A DNA stretch of 64,000 nucleotides from an uncultured Sphingomonadaceae bacterium. GTDB taxonomy: Bacteria > Pseudomonadota > Alphaproteobacteria > Sphingomonadales > Sphingomonadaceae. Shown here one piece after another: positions 1 to 7,246 of this stretch. The notes under the pieces were generated by a model that was not told where the DNA came from, ran no database searches, and worked only from the letters and a program-made list of their open reading frames with translations. Numbering within the stretch: position 1 is the stretch's first letter; every line of letters starts with the position of its first letter. The stretch lies in the NCBI GenBank assembly GCA_947501695.1, contig CANMWO010000002.1, forward strand, positions 62,001 through 126,000, written 5' to 3'. The position numbers and the translations under genes are program-made.

Positions 1-2
1 GC

Positions 3-452
3 GTGGTCGCCAGGGAAATTGACGGTCCCGTCGGCGAAGAATTTGCCAAGGTTGTCGACCGGATCAAAATTGGTCGGACGATGGAAGACGCATTGGGCGA
101 AAGCGCAAAGCGTCTTGACACCGCGGAATTTAAATTCTTCTGCATCACGTTGGCGATCCAACGTGAAACTGGTGGTAACCTCGCGGAAACACTTGCGAAC
201 TTGGCGGACGTACTGCGTAAACGTGGTCAGATGAAACTTAAGATTAAAGCGATGTCATCGGAATCGAAAGCATCAGCTTACATCGTTGGTTCCTTGCCGT
301 TTATCGTGTTCGCACTCGTCTGGTCGGTCAACCCTACTTATCTTGCAGGATTCTTCTACGAAGAGCGCCTGATTATAGCGGGATTGGGCGGATTGACCTG
401 GATGAGCATTGGTGTGTTCATCATGGCCAAAATGGTCAACTTTGAAATCTAA
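3..452 (+). CDS. tadB: Tad/Flp pilus assembly inner-membrane protein TadB, C-terminal part
   Basis: The reading frame is open from the window edge, so this is the C-terminal portion of a longer protein and the GTG at position 3 is probably not the start. The first residues form the cytoplasmic helical part of a type II secretion F domain, with the typical stretch FFCITLAIQRETGGNLAETL followed by ADVLRKRGQMKLKIKAMSSESKASAYI. Two membrane helices close the protein at about residues 92-110 and 122-142. TadB and TadC form the inner-membrane platform on which the TadA ATPase acts to assemble Flp pili. tadC follows 17 bases downstream, which supports the call. The rest of the locus lies to the left of this window. 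Confidence 0.85.
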   Translation: MVAREIDGPVGEEFAKVVDRIKIGRTMEDALGESAKRLDTAEFKFFCITLAIQRETGGNLAETLANLADVLRKRGQMKLKIKAMSSESKASAYIVGSLPFIVFALVWSVNPTYLAGFFYEERLIIAGLGGLTWMSIGVFIMAKMVNFEI

Positions 453-469
453 GCTGAAGGTATGATGTA

Positions 470-1459
470 ATGACCCAAGCTGGCGGTCCGACTTTACTGG
501 GAATAGATATCCTCTGGGTGGCAACCATATTGGCTGCTGTCGCAACTATTGCTGTAATATTTGCAATATATGCAGCGGTCACCGTTCGCGACCCTATGGC
601 GAAGCGCGTAAAGTCGCTCAACGAGCGGCGCGAACAGCTTAAGGCTGGTATTACCGCTTCCACCACCAAGAAGCGTGCAAAACTGATTCAGCAAAATGAC
701 ACGACAGACCGTATGCGCGGTATGCTGTCAGGTCTGAAAGTCTTGCAGGATGATCAGCTCAAAGAGTCTCAGCAGAAACTGGCCCAGGCCGGTATCCGCT
801 CGAAAGACTTGGCCTACGCAGTTATTTTCAGCCGTTTGGTCTTGCCGATTGTTTTTGGCGGCGCATCTGCCCTCGCTCTCTATGGCTTTGATTATATGCC
901 TGATTGGACACCGATTAAAAAATTCGGGGCGTTTGCCGGTTCAGTGATTTTGGGCTATAAAGGTGCAGACCTTTATCTCAACAACCTGATTTCAAAACGA
1001 ACGGATCTGGTTCGCAAAGGTTTGCCGGACGCAATTGACCTTTTGGTTATCTGTGCCGAAGCAGGTCTTACGGTCGATGCTGCATTTGCTCGTGTGGCCA
1101 AAGAACTAGGCGATGCCTATCCAGAGCTGGCGGACGAATTTTCGCTGACCTCAATTGAATTGGGCTTTCTAACCGAACGTCGGCAAGCTTTTGAAAACCT
1201 AGCCTATCGTGTAGCGCTGGAGCATGTCAAAGGCGTCGTGACCACCATGATCCAAACCGAGAAATATGGTACACCGCTGGCGTCTGCGTTGCGCGTGTTG
1301 TCAGCAGAATTCCGGAACGACCGAATGATGCGCGCCGAAGAAAAAGCAGCGCGACTGCCGGCCATTATGACGATCCCGCTGATTCTATTCATTCTACCAA
1401 CACTGTTTATTGTGATCCTTGGCCCTGCTGCCTGTTCGATTTCGGATACAATGTTGTAG
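470..1459 (+). CDS. tadC: Tad/Flp pilus assembly inner-membrane protein TadC
   Basis: A 329-residue type II secretion F family protein. It has an N-terminal membrane helix at about residues 13-36, a cytoplasmic linker, helices near 120-170, the conserved F-domain core starting at GLPDAIDLLVICAEAGLTVD, and a final helix with IPLILFILPTLFIVILGP. The ATG at 470 follows a GAAGG ribosome binding site 9 bases upstream. It pairs with TadB to form the membrane platform of the Flp pilus machine. It is the last gene of the tad locus, since a strong hairpin terminator starts 25 bases after its stop and the next gene runs the other way. TadC is preferred over a GspF-type protein because it sits directly after a second, shorter F-domain protein. 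Confidence 0.87.
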   Translation: MTQAGGPTLLGIDILWVATILAAVATIAVIFAIYAAVTVRDPMAKRVKSLNERREQLKAGITASTTKKRAKLIQQNDTTDRMRGMLSGLKVLQDDQLKESQQKLAQAGIRSKDLAYAVIFSRLVLPIVFGGASALALYGFDYMPDWTPIKKFGAFAGSVILGYKGADLYLNNLISKRTDLVRKGLPDAIDLLVICAEAGLTVDAAFARVAKELGDAYPELADEFSLTSIELGFLTERRQAFENLAYRVALEHVKGVVTTMIQTEKYGTPLASALRVLSAEFRNDRMMRAEEKAARLPAIMTIPLILFILPTLFIVILGPAACSISDTML

Positions 1460-1483
1460 CGAAGATCATGAGCATCAAAACAA

Positions 1484-1516
1484 AAAGAGCGGCCTTCAAA
1501 AGCCGCTCTTTTTTGT
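1484..1516. terminator. Bidirectional rho-independent terminator between tadC and marR
   Basis: AAAGAGCGGC (1484-1493) pairs perfectly with GCCGCTCTTT (1502-1511) around an 8-base loop. It is followed by a T run on the plus strand and preceded by an A run that gives a T run on the minus strand. The position between two convergent genes fits use in both directions. Confidence 0.9.
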
Positions 1517-1540
1517 TGGGGTCATCTCTGCAGCGAAGGT

Positions 1541-1984
1541 TTAAACCGCCAATATATCATCTGCAGATTGTTTGATTTTTGCAAGCATGGCTGACAATTG
1601 ACGCCGGTCATCGGCGGTCAATACTGTCATAATCTTCTTTTCCATTGCTTCTGCTGCTGGCATGATCTGATCATAGAGATCTCGGCCGGTCTGACTCAAC
1701 ATCAGATGATGCGAGCGACCATCAGCACTATTCGGGCTGCGGCCCAGCAATTCGCGGTCGACCAATGTTTTAACCGCACGATTGACCGTTACCTTGTCCA
1801 TCAGGGTCGCCTCGACAAGCTGCCGTTGGGTAGAGACACCCCGACTGCCCAGTACAGCCATCACTCGCCACTCCGGTATCTTCAAACCGAAGCGGCTTTT
1901 ATATTCGTTGGAAATCAGGTCACTCACCGCATTGGATGCAGTGGACAATTGATAGGGAATGAAATCATCAAGATTTGTGGTCAT
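1541..1984 (-). CDS. MarR family transcriptional regulator
   Basis: A 147-residue protein of typical MarR length. The winged-helix domain occupies about residues 30-120: the helix-turn-helix region includes GVSTQRQLVEATLMDKVTVNRAVKTL, followed by a basic wing with RSPNSADGRSHHLMLS. MarR proteins bind DNA as dimers and usually respond to phenolic or oxidative ligands. It lies 9 bases downstream of the TonB receptor stop on the same strand, so it is probably the last gene of the maiA - GFA - receptor group and may control that group. The ligand cannot be told from sequence. Confidence 0.88.
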   Translation of the reverse strand: MTTNLDDFIPYQLSTASNAVSDLISNEYKSRFGLKIPEWRVMAVLGSRGVSTQRQLVEATLMDKVTVNRAVKTLVDRELLGRSPNSADGRSHHLMLSQTGRDLYDQIMPAAEAMEKKIMTVLTADDRRQLSAMLAKIKQSADDILAV

Positions 1985-1993
1985 AAGTAATAT

Positions 1994-4084
1994 TTATTCA
2001 ATTTTAGTGCGAAGTCCAATCCAAAATGTCCTTGGAAATGCACGCTCGATAATATTGCTGCTACTAATTGCTGCCTCTACCCGCGCATCAAACAGATTTT
2101 CAACCCGCCCTTCGACCAACAGACGATCATTCACTGCAAAACCCACACGGCCATCAACGGTAAAGGCATCGCTCAATCGGCGGCTGTTCTGGTCATCTTC
2201 GAACTGGTTTCCGATATAGCGCAGCGAAACCGAAGCACCGGTACCACTTTCCTGTTCCCAGCGCAGGCTAGCAGAAGCATTATGTTCCGGTATCTGCGCA
2301 GGACGAAGACCATCAACCGCAGCCGCCTCGCCAGAGGCGTTCACTTCCGCATCGACATAAGAATAAGCCGCTCGAGCAGATAGATCCTTGACCAAGTTGC
2401 CAAGATCAAACTCTGCATCGATCTCGATACCTTTGGACTCGATGCTATCCAGATTCTGACGCTGGCGGAACACCCCTGCCCCGGACACAAAACCAACACC
2501 GGGGAATAATCCCGGACCATTGTCGAGCGTGACATTGGCTACTGAATCATCCAGTTCGTTATAAAAGGCCGTAATGCCGATCGAGACACTATCGCTGTTC
2601 CAATCCAGTCCTAGTTCTGCACCCTTCACCCGCTCTGGCTCTAGCAGTTCATCGGCCGCCGTTGCATCAGGGCCAACGCGGAAGGGGCGAAAGAGTTCGT
2701 TGAGCGTTGGTAAACGCCAGCCGAGATAAGCGGCGCCGCGCAGGGTTAGTTCATCAGTTGCGTCAAACGCAAAGCCGCCGCGTGCGGTAAATTCGGTGCC
2801 GTCGCGGTTGTCGAATTGCGCGTCGGTCCGCACGGAACCCGGGAAAGGGTTGATCAATTCAATCTCTTTGCGGAAGCCATCATCAATGGTCCAGAAATCG
2901 ATGCGTCCGCCACCCGTCAGGGTTAGGGCTTCTGTAGCTTGCAAGCTAGCCTCGACAAAGGCGCCATAGGTTGCAGTTGAACCACCGGCATTGCGGCTGC
3001 GCCGCGGCGTGTCATCGTCAAGGAAGAAGAAATTCTCGTTCGTTTCCCCTTCCGTCCGCCGCCAGTCGCCGCCTATGCGTAGCTCAACATTTTCACCAAC
3101 CGGAGGCCGTACTTCAAAGCGGGCACCCAGACCGGTCGAGGGCACGTTAAATTGTTCAAACACCCGACTAACGCTATTGCGATCAGCAGCGACACCCCCA
3201 AAGCTCACATCAAAATTGCGGATCTGGACATAGCCCAAGGCGGACCATTGCCAACCGGTATCGGATCGATTGACCAGCCGGATACTGGCATCGGCGCCAT
3301 CATTATGGTTTTCACTAAACGCAAAACCGCGTTCGCGATCATCGGTAAAAGCGCGGACATTGGCTTGTAATTCGGTATTGTCGGTGAGCGGCGCAACATA
3401 GCGCACGGCGATACCGGCTTGCTCATATTCTGCTTGGCGGTCGACATCGCCGCGTTGGCTTTCGATAATCGGCGTGAAGCCATCGCCGCGTGCGTAGTTG
3501 GCAGAAATAGTGAGCTGCCCCTGCCCCAGTTCGCGGCCGAAGAGCAGGTCCGCGTCGACACTGTTGCGGCTGCCATAAGCCGCGCCCAGTTCGATTAGAT
3601 TGCCGACATCTTTGCTGAATAGTTCGATGGTTCCGGCAATCGCTCCGGACCCTTCGGTGCCGCTGCCCCCACCCCGTGTTACCCGGGCTGAGCTTAGGGC
3701 CAGCGCGTCATAACCGGGCCAAGCCACCCAACCCCCAAAAGGATCTGCTTGCGGAACGCCATCCAGCAACAGCAGAGCGCGCGACGACGCGTTACCGCCC
3801 AAGCCGCGTATAGTGATACCTTGGCTTGTAGGGTTAGCAGAGCGCGCATCCGACCGACGAAATTGCTGAAGCCCGGGAATCGTGCGCAATGCGTTCTCAA
3901 TGCGCTGATCTTCATCCAACTCGATTGTGATTGTGCTATATGCATCATCAGCATCGGGCAGTGGCAAACCGGTTACGGTAATATCGTCTGAGCTTATCGC
4001 CCCAGCTGTTTCCTCAGCCCAAACCGGAGCACTGACAAGGCAAAGGGGTGCCACAAGCGGCAACGCCAAAATTGATTTTTTCAT
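1994..4084 (-). CDS. TonB-dependent outer membrane receptor
   Basis: A 696-residue protein. A signal peptide (MKKSILALPLVAPLCLVSAPVWA) is followed by a plug domain at about residues 35-155 with typical motifs: ENALRTIPGLQQFRR, ITIRGLGGNASSRALLLLDGVP and RGGGSGTEGSGAIAGTIEL. The remainder is a beta barrel with alternating aromatic strands, ending in AFPRTFWIGLRTKIE; the last residue is Glu rather than the usual Phe. It should import a substrate across the outer membrane using TonB-ExbBD energy. The gene starts 3 bases after the GFA gene stop and is followed by a MarR gene. The substrate is unknown, though the glutathione-linked neighbours hint at an aromatic or related organic compound rather than a siderophore. 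Confidence 0.9.
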   Translation of the reverse strand: MKKSILALPLVAPLCLVSAPVWAEETAGAISSDDITVTGLPLPDADDAYSTITIELDEDQRIENALRTIPGLQQFRRSDARSANPTSQGITIRGLGGNASSRALLLLDGVPQADPFGGWVAWPGYDALALSSARVTRGGGSGTEGSGAIAGTIELFSKDVGNLIELGAAYGSRNSVDADLLFGRELGQGQLTISANYARGDGFTPIIESQRGDVDRQAEYEQAGIAVRYVAPLTDNTELQANVRAFTDDRERGFAFSENHNDGADASIRLVNRSDTGWQWSALGYVQIRNFDVSFGGVAADRNSVSRVFEQFNVPSTGLGARFEVRPPVGENVELRIGGDWRRTEGETNENFFFLDDDTPRRSRNAGGSTATYGAFVEASLQATEALTLTGGGRIDFWTIDDGFRKEIELINPFPGSVRTDAQFDNRDGTEFTARGGFAFDATDELTLRGAAYLGWRLPTLNELFRPFRVGPDATAADELLEPERVKGAELGLDWNSDSVSIGITAFYNELDDSVANVTLDNGPGLFPGVGFVSGAGVFRQRQNLDSIESKGIEIDAEFDLGNLVKDLSARAAYSYVDAEVNASGEAAAVDGLRPAQIPEHNASASLRWEQESGTGASVSLRYIGNQFEDDQNSRRLSDAFTVDGRVGFAVNDRLLVEGRVENLFDARVEAAISSSNIIERAFPRTFWIGLRTKIE

Positions 4085-4087
4085 GGT

Positions 4088-4498
4088 TTAACTATGCATC
4101 CACTTTTGATTTACAGGCATGTCGTCTGGAAGTCGGTGGTAAGGCTGCGCATCACAGACATAATTGGCGCTTTCGGCTTTGCCAAACACGCTCGGGTCAT
4201 CCAATGATCCAACCTTGATGATGACGCCCGCTGCAAATCCCGGTGCGCGAGTAAACAGGTGCGTGCCGCAATTCTCGCAAAACTCGCGCGTGACGGCATG
4301 TTCGATATCATCGCGGGCAAAGCCTTTTACCGCACCTTTGGTCAGTTCAAAGCCGTCCACAGGCATCGCCATGACCAACAGATTACCGCCGCCGGTAATA
4401 TATTGACACTCACGGCAGAAACATTCCGCCTTCATCATCGGTTCGCCTTCGGCCTTGTAGCGCACCGCGCCGCAATAGCAGCCACCTTCGATTTTCAT
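4088..4498 (-). CDS. GFA/CENP-V family zinc-binding protein
   Basis: A 136-residue protein of the glutathione-dependent formaldehyde-activating (GFA) fold. Zinc-ligand cysteines are visible as GGCYCGAVRY near the N-terminus, ECFCRECQ at about residues 25-32, and FCENCGTHLF at about 73-82. The family binds two structural or catalytic zinc ions, and some members react with S-hydroxymethyl-glutathione, but most have no proven activity. The start overlaps the maiA stop by 4 bases (ATGA), so the two are probably translationally coupled. Both neighbouring families are linked to glutathione chemistry; the reaction here is unknown. Confidence 0.85.
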   Translation of the reverse strand: MKIEGGCYCGAVRYKAEGEPMMKAECFCRECQYITGGGNLLVMAMPVDGFELTKGAVKGFARDDIEHAVTREFCENCGTHLFTRAPGFAAGVIIKVGSLDDPSVFGKAESANYVCDAQPYHRLPDDMPVNQKWMHS

Positions 4499-5130
4499 GA
4501 TTGTTCCTTTACCGCTTCCGGAGCTGCTTTTTGAAAGGCCGCAAATTCATTGCAGGCAGCATCAATCCGCACGAGTTTTGGAAAGGTGGTCATATCGGTT
4601 TCAAACCGGCGGCCATTATACATTTGCGGGACCAGACAGACATCGGCCAGATTGGGCGCATCGCCGCCGAAGAAACCTGTGTCCGGTGCCATCGCTTCCA
4701 ATGCCTTAAAACCTTCGCTCACCCAGTTGCGGTACCAGATGTTGATCGCCTCTTGGTCCTGACCCATTTCATGCTTGAGATATTTCATGATCCGAAGATT
4801 GTTGACCGGGTGAATGTCCGCTGCAACGACCAACGCCTGCGCCAGCGTCCGGCTGCGTTCCAGTGGATCGCTCGACACCATCGGCGGTTCGGGGAATGTC
4901 GCGTCAAGATAGTCGATAATCGCCAGCGACTGGGTCAGATCCTGCCCGTCGATATGCAACATCGGAATGAAACCTTGCGGATTGCGGGCAATATAGTCAG
5001 CTTGCTTGGTGCTATCATCCAGCAAATTGGTCGAAGCGGATTGATAGGCAACGCCCTTTAAATTGAGCGCGATGCGGACGCGATAGCTCGCGGAACTGCG
5101 CCAATAATCGTAGAGAATAATATCTGTCAT
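4495..5130 (-). CDS. maiA: Maleylacetoacetate isomerase / zeta-class glutathione S-transferase
   Basis: A 211-residue zeta-class GST. The N-terminal thioredoxin-like domain carries the active-site stretch RSSASYRVRIALNLKG at about residues 11-26, then NPQGFIPML and the glutathione-binding QSLAIIDYLD. The all-helical domain has the zeta-class NLADVCLVPQMYNGRRF stretch near residues 160-177. In tyrosine and homogentisate breakdown the enzyme isomerises maleylacetoacetate to fumarylacetoacetate with glutathione as cofactor. No homogentisate dioxygenase or fumarylacetoacetase gene is in this window, so the partner here is uncertain. It is the first gene of a tight leftward group with GFA, a TonB receptor and MarR. 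Confidence 0.85.
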   Translation of the reverse strand: MTDIILYDYWRSSASYRVRIALNLKGVAYQSASTNLLDDSTKQADYIARNPQGFIPMLHIDGQDLTQSLAIIDYLDATFPEPPMVSSDPLERSRTLAQALVVAADIHPVNNLRIMKYLKHEMGQDQEAINIWYRNWVSEGFKALEAMAPDTGFFGGDAPNLADVCLVPQMYNGRRFETDMTTFPKLVRIDAACNEFAAFQKAAPEAVKEQS

Positions 5131-5202
5131 GCGAACCTAATCATATGAGAAAAGCTGATCGGCTTGTGCAGAGCAAGCGATCAAAATGCAAGGACATCCC
5201 GG

Positions 5203-6213
5203 CTAAGCGGCAGTTATTTGTCCATCGTGGATAGCTACATCACCCCTACTCTCAACCGAAACGCTCCGCCCAGTTCGCTTTGCGAGTTCGTCGAGCCACG
5301 CCTGCCGATGCTTGAGCTTCGCCGCTATCGCCGGATGAACATCCAATCGCATAGCTCCAGCGCCTTGGGTCCGTTCCGCCTGACGCAGCAGCGCGAGAGT
5401 AGCGCTCAGCACCTTGTCCGCCTGTATGATTTCCAGGACCGAAGGGCCCGTCTTGCGCGCGACAACCTGCATCAAGCCAAAGCCGTTTATCGCAGTGCGC
5501 TCGCAGTTACCGGTCATGTGATTGTCAAATATTATACCGATCTCTGTCCGCTCTGCTTTTGCTTCCAAAGTCGGGAAATCGACGCCGATCGAACCGCCAA
5601 TATCAAGCCGCGTCAGGGCAAGGGCAACCGCTTTAGCCGCACGTTTCGCTAGCTCAAATGGCGCAAGGGGACCATCCACATCAATCACGGTCATCGCGGG
5701 GGTGAGAGAGATTAGCAGACTGCCACCGTCAAAATCTATCCGTCCAGTTTCTACCTGCTCCATCGCTTCATGCCAGCCAATAGTGGCTAGCAAATCATCG
5801 CCATGGGCATGAACGTGATGGATCGGCTCGCCACTTGCTTTGATCATGTCGAGCAAGCTCGGTCCAGTCGCCAGCGCGCTGCCATCCGCTGCGGGCCGTG
5901 CTTTTGCTCGCTTCGATTGTCCGCCTCTTTCGTCCAAAGCCTCGCGAACAATTTCCACCCGCAGGGTGGCACCCTCGGTCAATCCTTTGGGTAGTGGTTG
6001 CAGCAAGCATTGCTCGCCGCTGTCCAGCGTAACGATGCCGGATCGTCCGACGACCCATTGTTCGGTAAATTGTGCATCGACGATGGAGCCCAGCTTCGCA
6101 CCAGTCCGTTCCCGTTCAATCCGAACTGCAATCAATTCGCCCTGCGCGACAAGCAGCGCCCGGTTTTCACCGATACCGGCTTCATAAAGCCAGCCGTTTT
6201 GGAAATCAGTCAA
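5203..6213 (-). CDS. Short ribonuclease E/G family protein
   Basis: A minimal RNase E/G-type catalytic protein. I place the start at a TTG (6213) because the family usually begins just before WLYEAGIGENRALLV, giving about 336 residues and an 8-base overlap with the maf stop; an in-frame ATG at 6252 would add 13 residues inside maf. The two catalytic Asp positions of RNase E appear kept, in VIDVDGP and GVDFPTLEAKAER, as does the CERTAINGFGLMQVVARKTGPS stretch. It lacks the long C-terminal scaffold of RNase E and the zinc-link cysteines. The infA-maf-ribonuclease order is common in sphingomonads; the yacG gene that often follows is absent here. Confidence 0.82.
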   Translation of the reverse strand: MTDFQNGWLYEAGIGENRALLVAQGELIAVRIERERTGAKLGSIVDAQFTEQWVVGRSGIVTLDSGEQCLLQPLPKGLTEGATLRVEIVREALDERGGQSKRAKARPAADGSALATGPSLLDMIKASGEPIHHVHAHGDDLLATIGWHEAMEQVETGRIDFDGGSLLISLTPAMTVIDVDGPLAPFELAKRAAKAVALALTRLDIGGSIGVDFPTLEAKAERTEIGIIFDNHMTGNCERTAINGFGLMQVVARKTGPSVLEIIQADKVLSATLALLRQAERTQGAGAMRLDVHPAIAAKLKHRQAWLDELAKRTGRSVSVESRGDVAIHDGQITAA

Positions 6214-6775
6214 CAGGATAGCCCGAGGAAATGAGCAAATTGCGTGTCTCATAAAGCGGTAGCCCCATGATCCCGCTAAAACTGCCGCTGATCGAAATCA
6301 CAAAAGCTTCGGCGAGACCCTGAATGGCATAGCCGCCCGCTTTGCCCTGCCCTTCGCCAGATTTTATATAGCCATCAATTTCGCTATCATCGAAACGCTT
6401 GAACTTGATGGTGCTGTCGGACAGCTTCGTTCTTGTGGTGCCGTCTTCTGCAATCACACAGACCGCTGACATAGTGTGATGCCGCCGACCGCCCATGAGC
6501 TTCAGGAATTGGCGCTGCTCGGCATCATTGTCCGCCTTGCCCAATATCCGCCGACCCACTGCAACAATGGTATCACCAGCGATCAGGATTTCACCATCGA
6601 CCCGTTCAACCGCAGCCGCTTTTTCCCGTGCCATGCGCAATACATAGTCGCGTGGAAGCTCGGCCTTTAGCGGCGTTTCATCGATATCAGGAGAGACGAT
6701 CCGGTCAGGTTTTACCCCTAACCGACCGAGCAATTCCAGTCGTCGTGGACTGGATGAAGCCAAGACCAATTTCAT
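6206..6775 (-). CDS. maf: Maf-like nucleoside triphosphate pyrophosphatase
   Basis: A 189-residue Maf/Ham1-fold protein. It opens with LVLASSSPRRLELLGRLG, the phosphate-binding SSSPRR motif. It also shows the SPDIDET stretch near residue 28, GDTIVAVG near 67-74 with the catalytic Asp, and GYAIQGLAEAFVISISGS near the C-terminus. Maf proteins hydrolyse modified or non-canonical nucleotides (dTTP/UTP or m7GTP subtypes) to monophosphates, and overexpression can delay septation in some bacteria. It lies 33 bases after infA and overlaps the ribonuclease gene, so it is probably co-transcribed with both. Confidence 0.9.
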   Translation of the reverse strand: MKLVLASSSPRRLELLGRLGVKPDRIVSPDIDETPLKAELPRDYVLRMAREKAAAVERVDGEILIAGDTIVAVGRRILGKADNDAEQRQFLKLMGGRRHHTMSAVCVIAEDGTTRTKLSDSTIKFKRFDDSEIDGYIKSGEGQGKAGGYAIQGLAEAFVISISGSFSGIMGLPLYETRNLLISSGYPVD

Positions 6776-6808
6776 CTAATCGGGCCGCATCACGGCAGCA
6801 AGCCCAGC

Positions 6809-7027
6809 TTATTTAAAGCGATAGGTGATACGACCTTTGGTCAGGTCATAGGGTGTGAGTTCGACGAGTACTTCGTCGCCGACCAGCACACGGATGCGGT
6901 TTTTGCGCATCTTGCCAGCGGTATGGCCAAGGACTTCATGACCATTTTCCAGTTCAACCCGGAACATTGCATTAGGGAGCAATTCGCGGATCATCCCCTT
7001 CATTTCTAATAATTCTTCTTTTGCCAT
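6809..7027 (-). CDS. infA: Translation initiation factor IF-1
   Basis: A 72-residue S1/OB-fold protein with the full IF-1 signature: [20 protein letters not shown] at the start, [20 protein letters not shown] in the middle, and [16 protein letters not shown]-like sequence near the end (here [16 protein letters not shown]). IF-1 binds the ribosomal A site and helps IF-2 and IF-3 select the initiator tRNA. Length and ends match the family exactly. The gene heads the leftward infA-maf-ribonuclease group. Confidence 0.97.
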   Translation of the reverse strand: MAKEELLEMKGMIRELLPNAMFRVELENGHEVLGHTAGKMRKNRIRVLVGDEVLVELTPYDLTKGRITYRFK

Positions 7028-7246
7028 CCGGCTTTACTTATCCTGTTGTTTCGTGAGTTTTTCGACGTGTTGCGGTGCGCCATAAACCCAATTTCCACAA
7101 AAGGGAAGGATTTGCTGTGCAGCTTAATAATTGGCGACGCTCCACCCTTGCGACAAATTATTACAAACAATTTATTGATGACAACAGGTCAGCACGGCAT
7201 TTTGGCCATGTTCCCCCCAACGCCTGAGTATATTAGAGCGATAGTA

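Noticed and set aside
7046-7246. N-terminal 67-codon extension of the large TonB receptor-like protein
   Set aside because: The extension precedes a clear signal peptide starting at 7247 and overlaps the promoter region between divergent genes.
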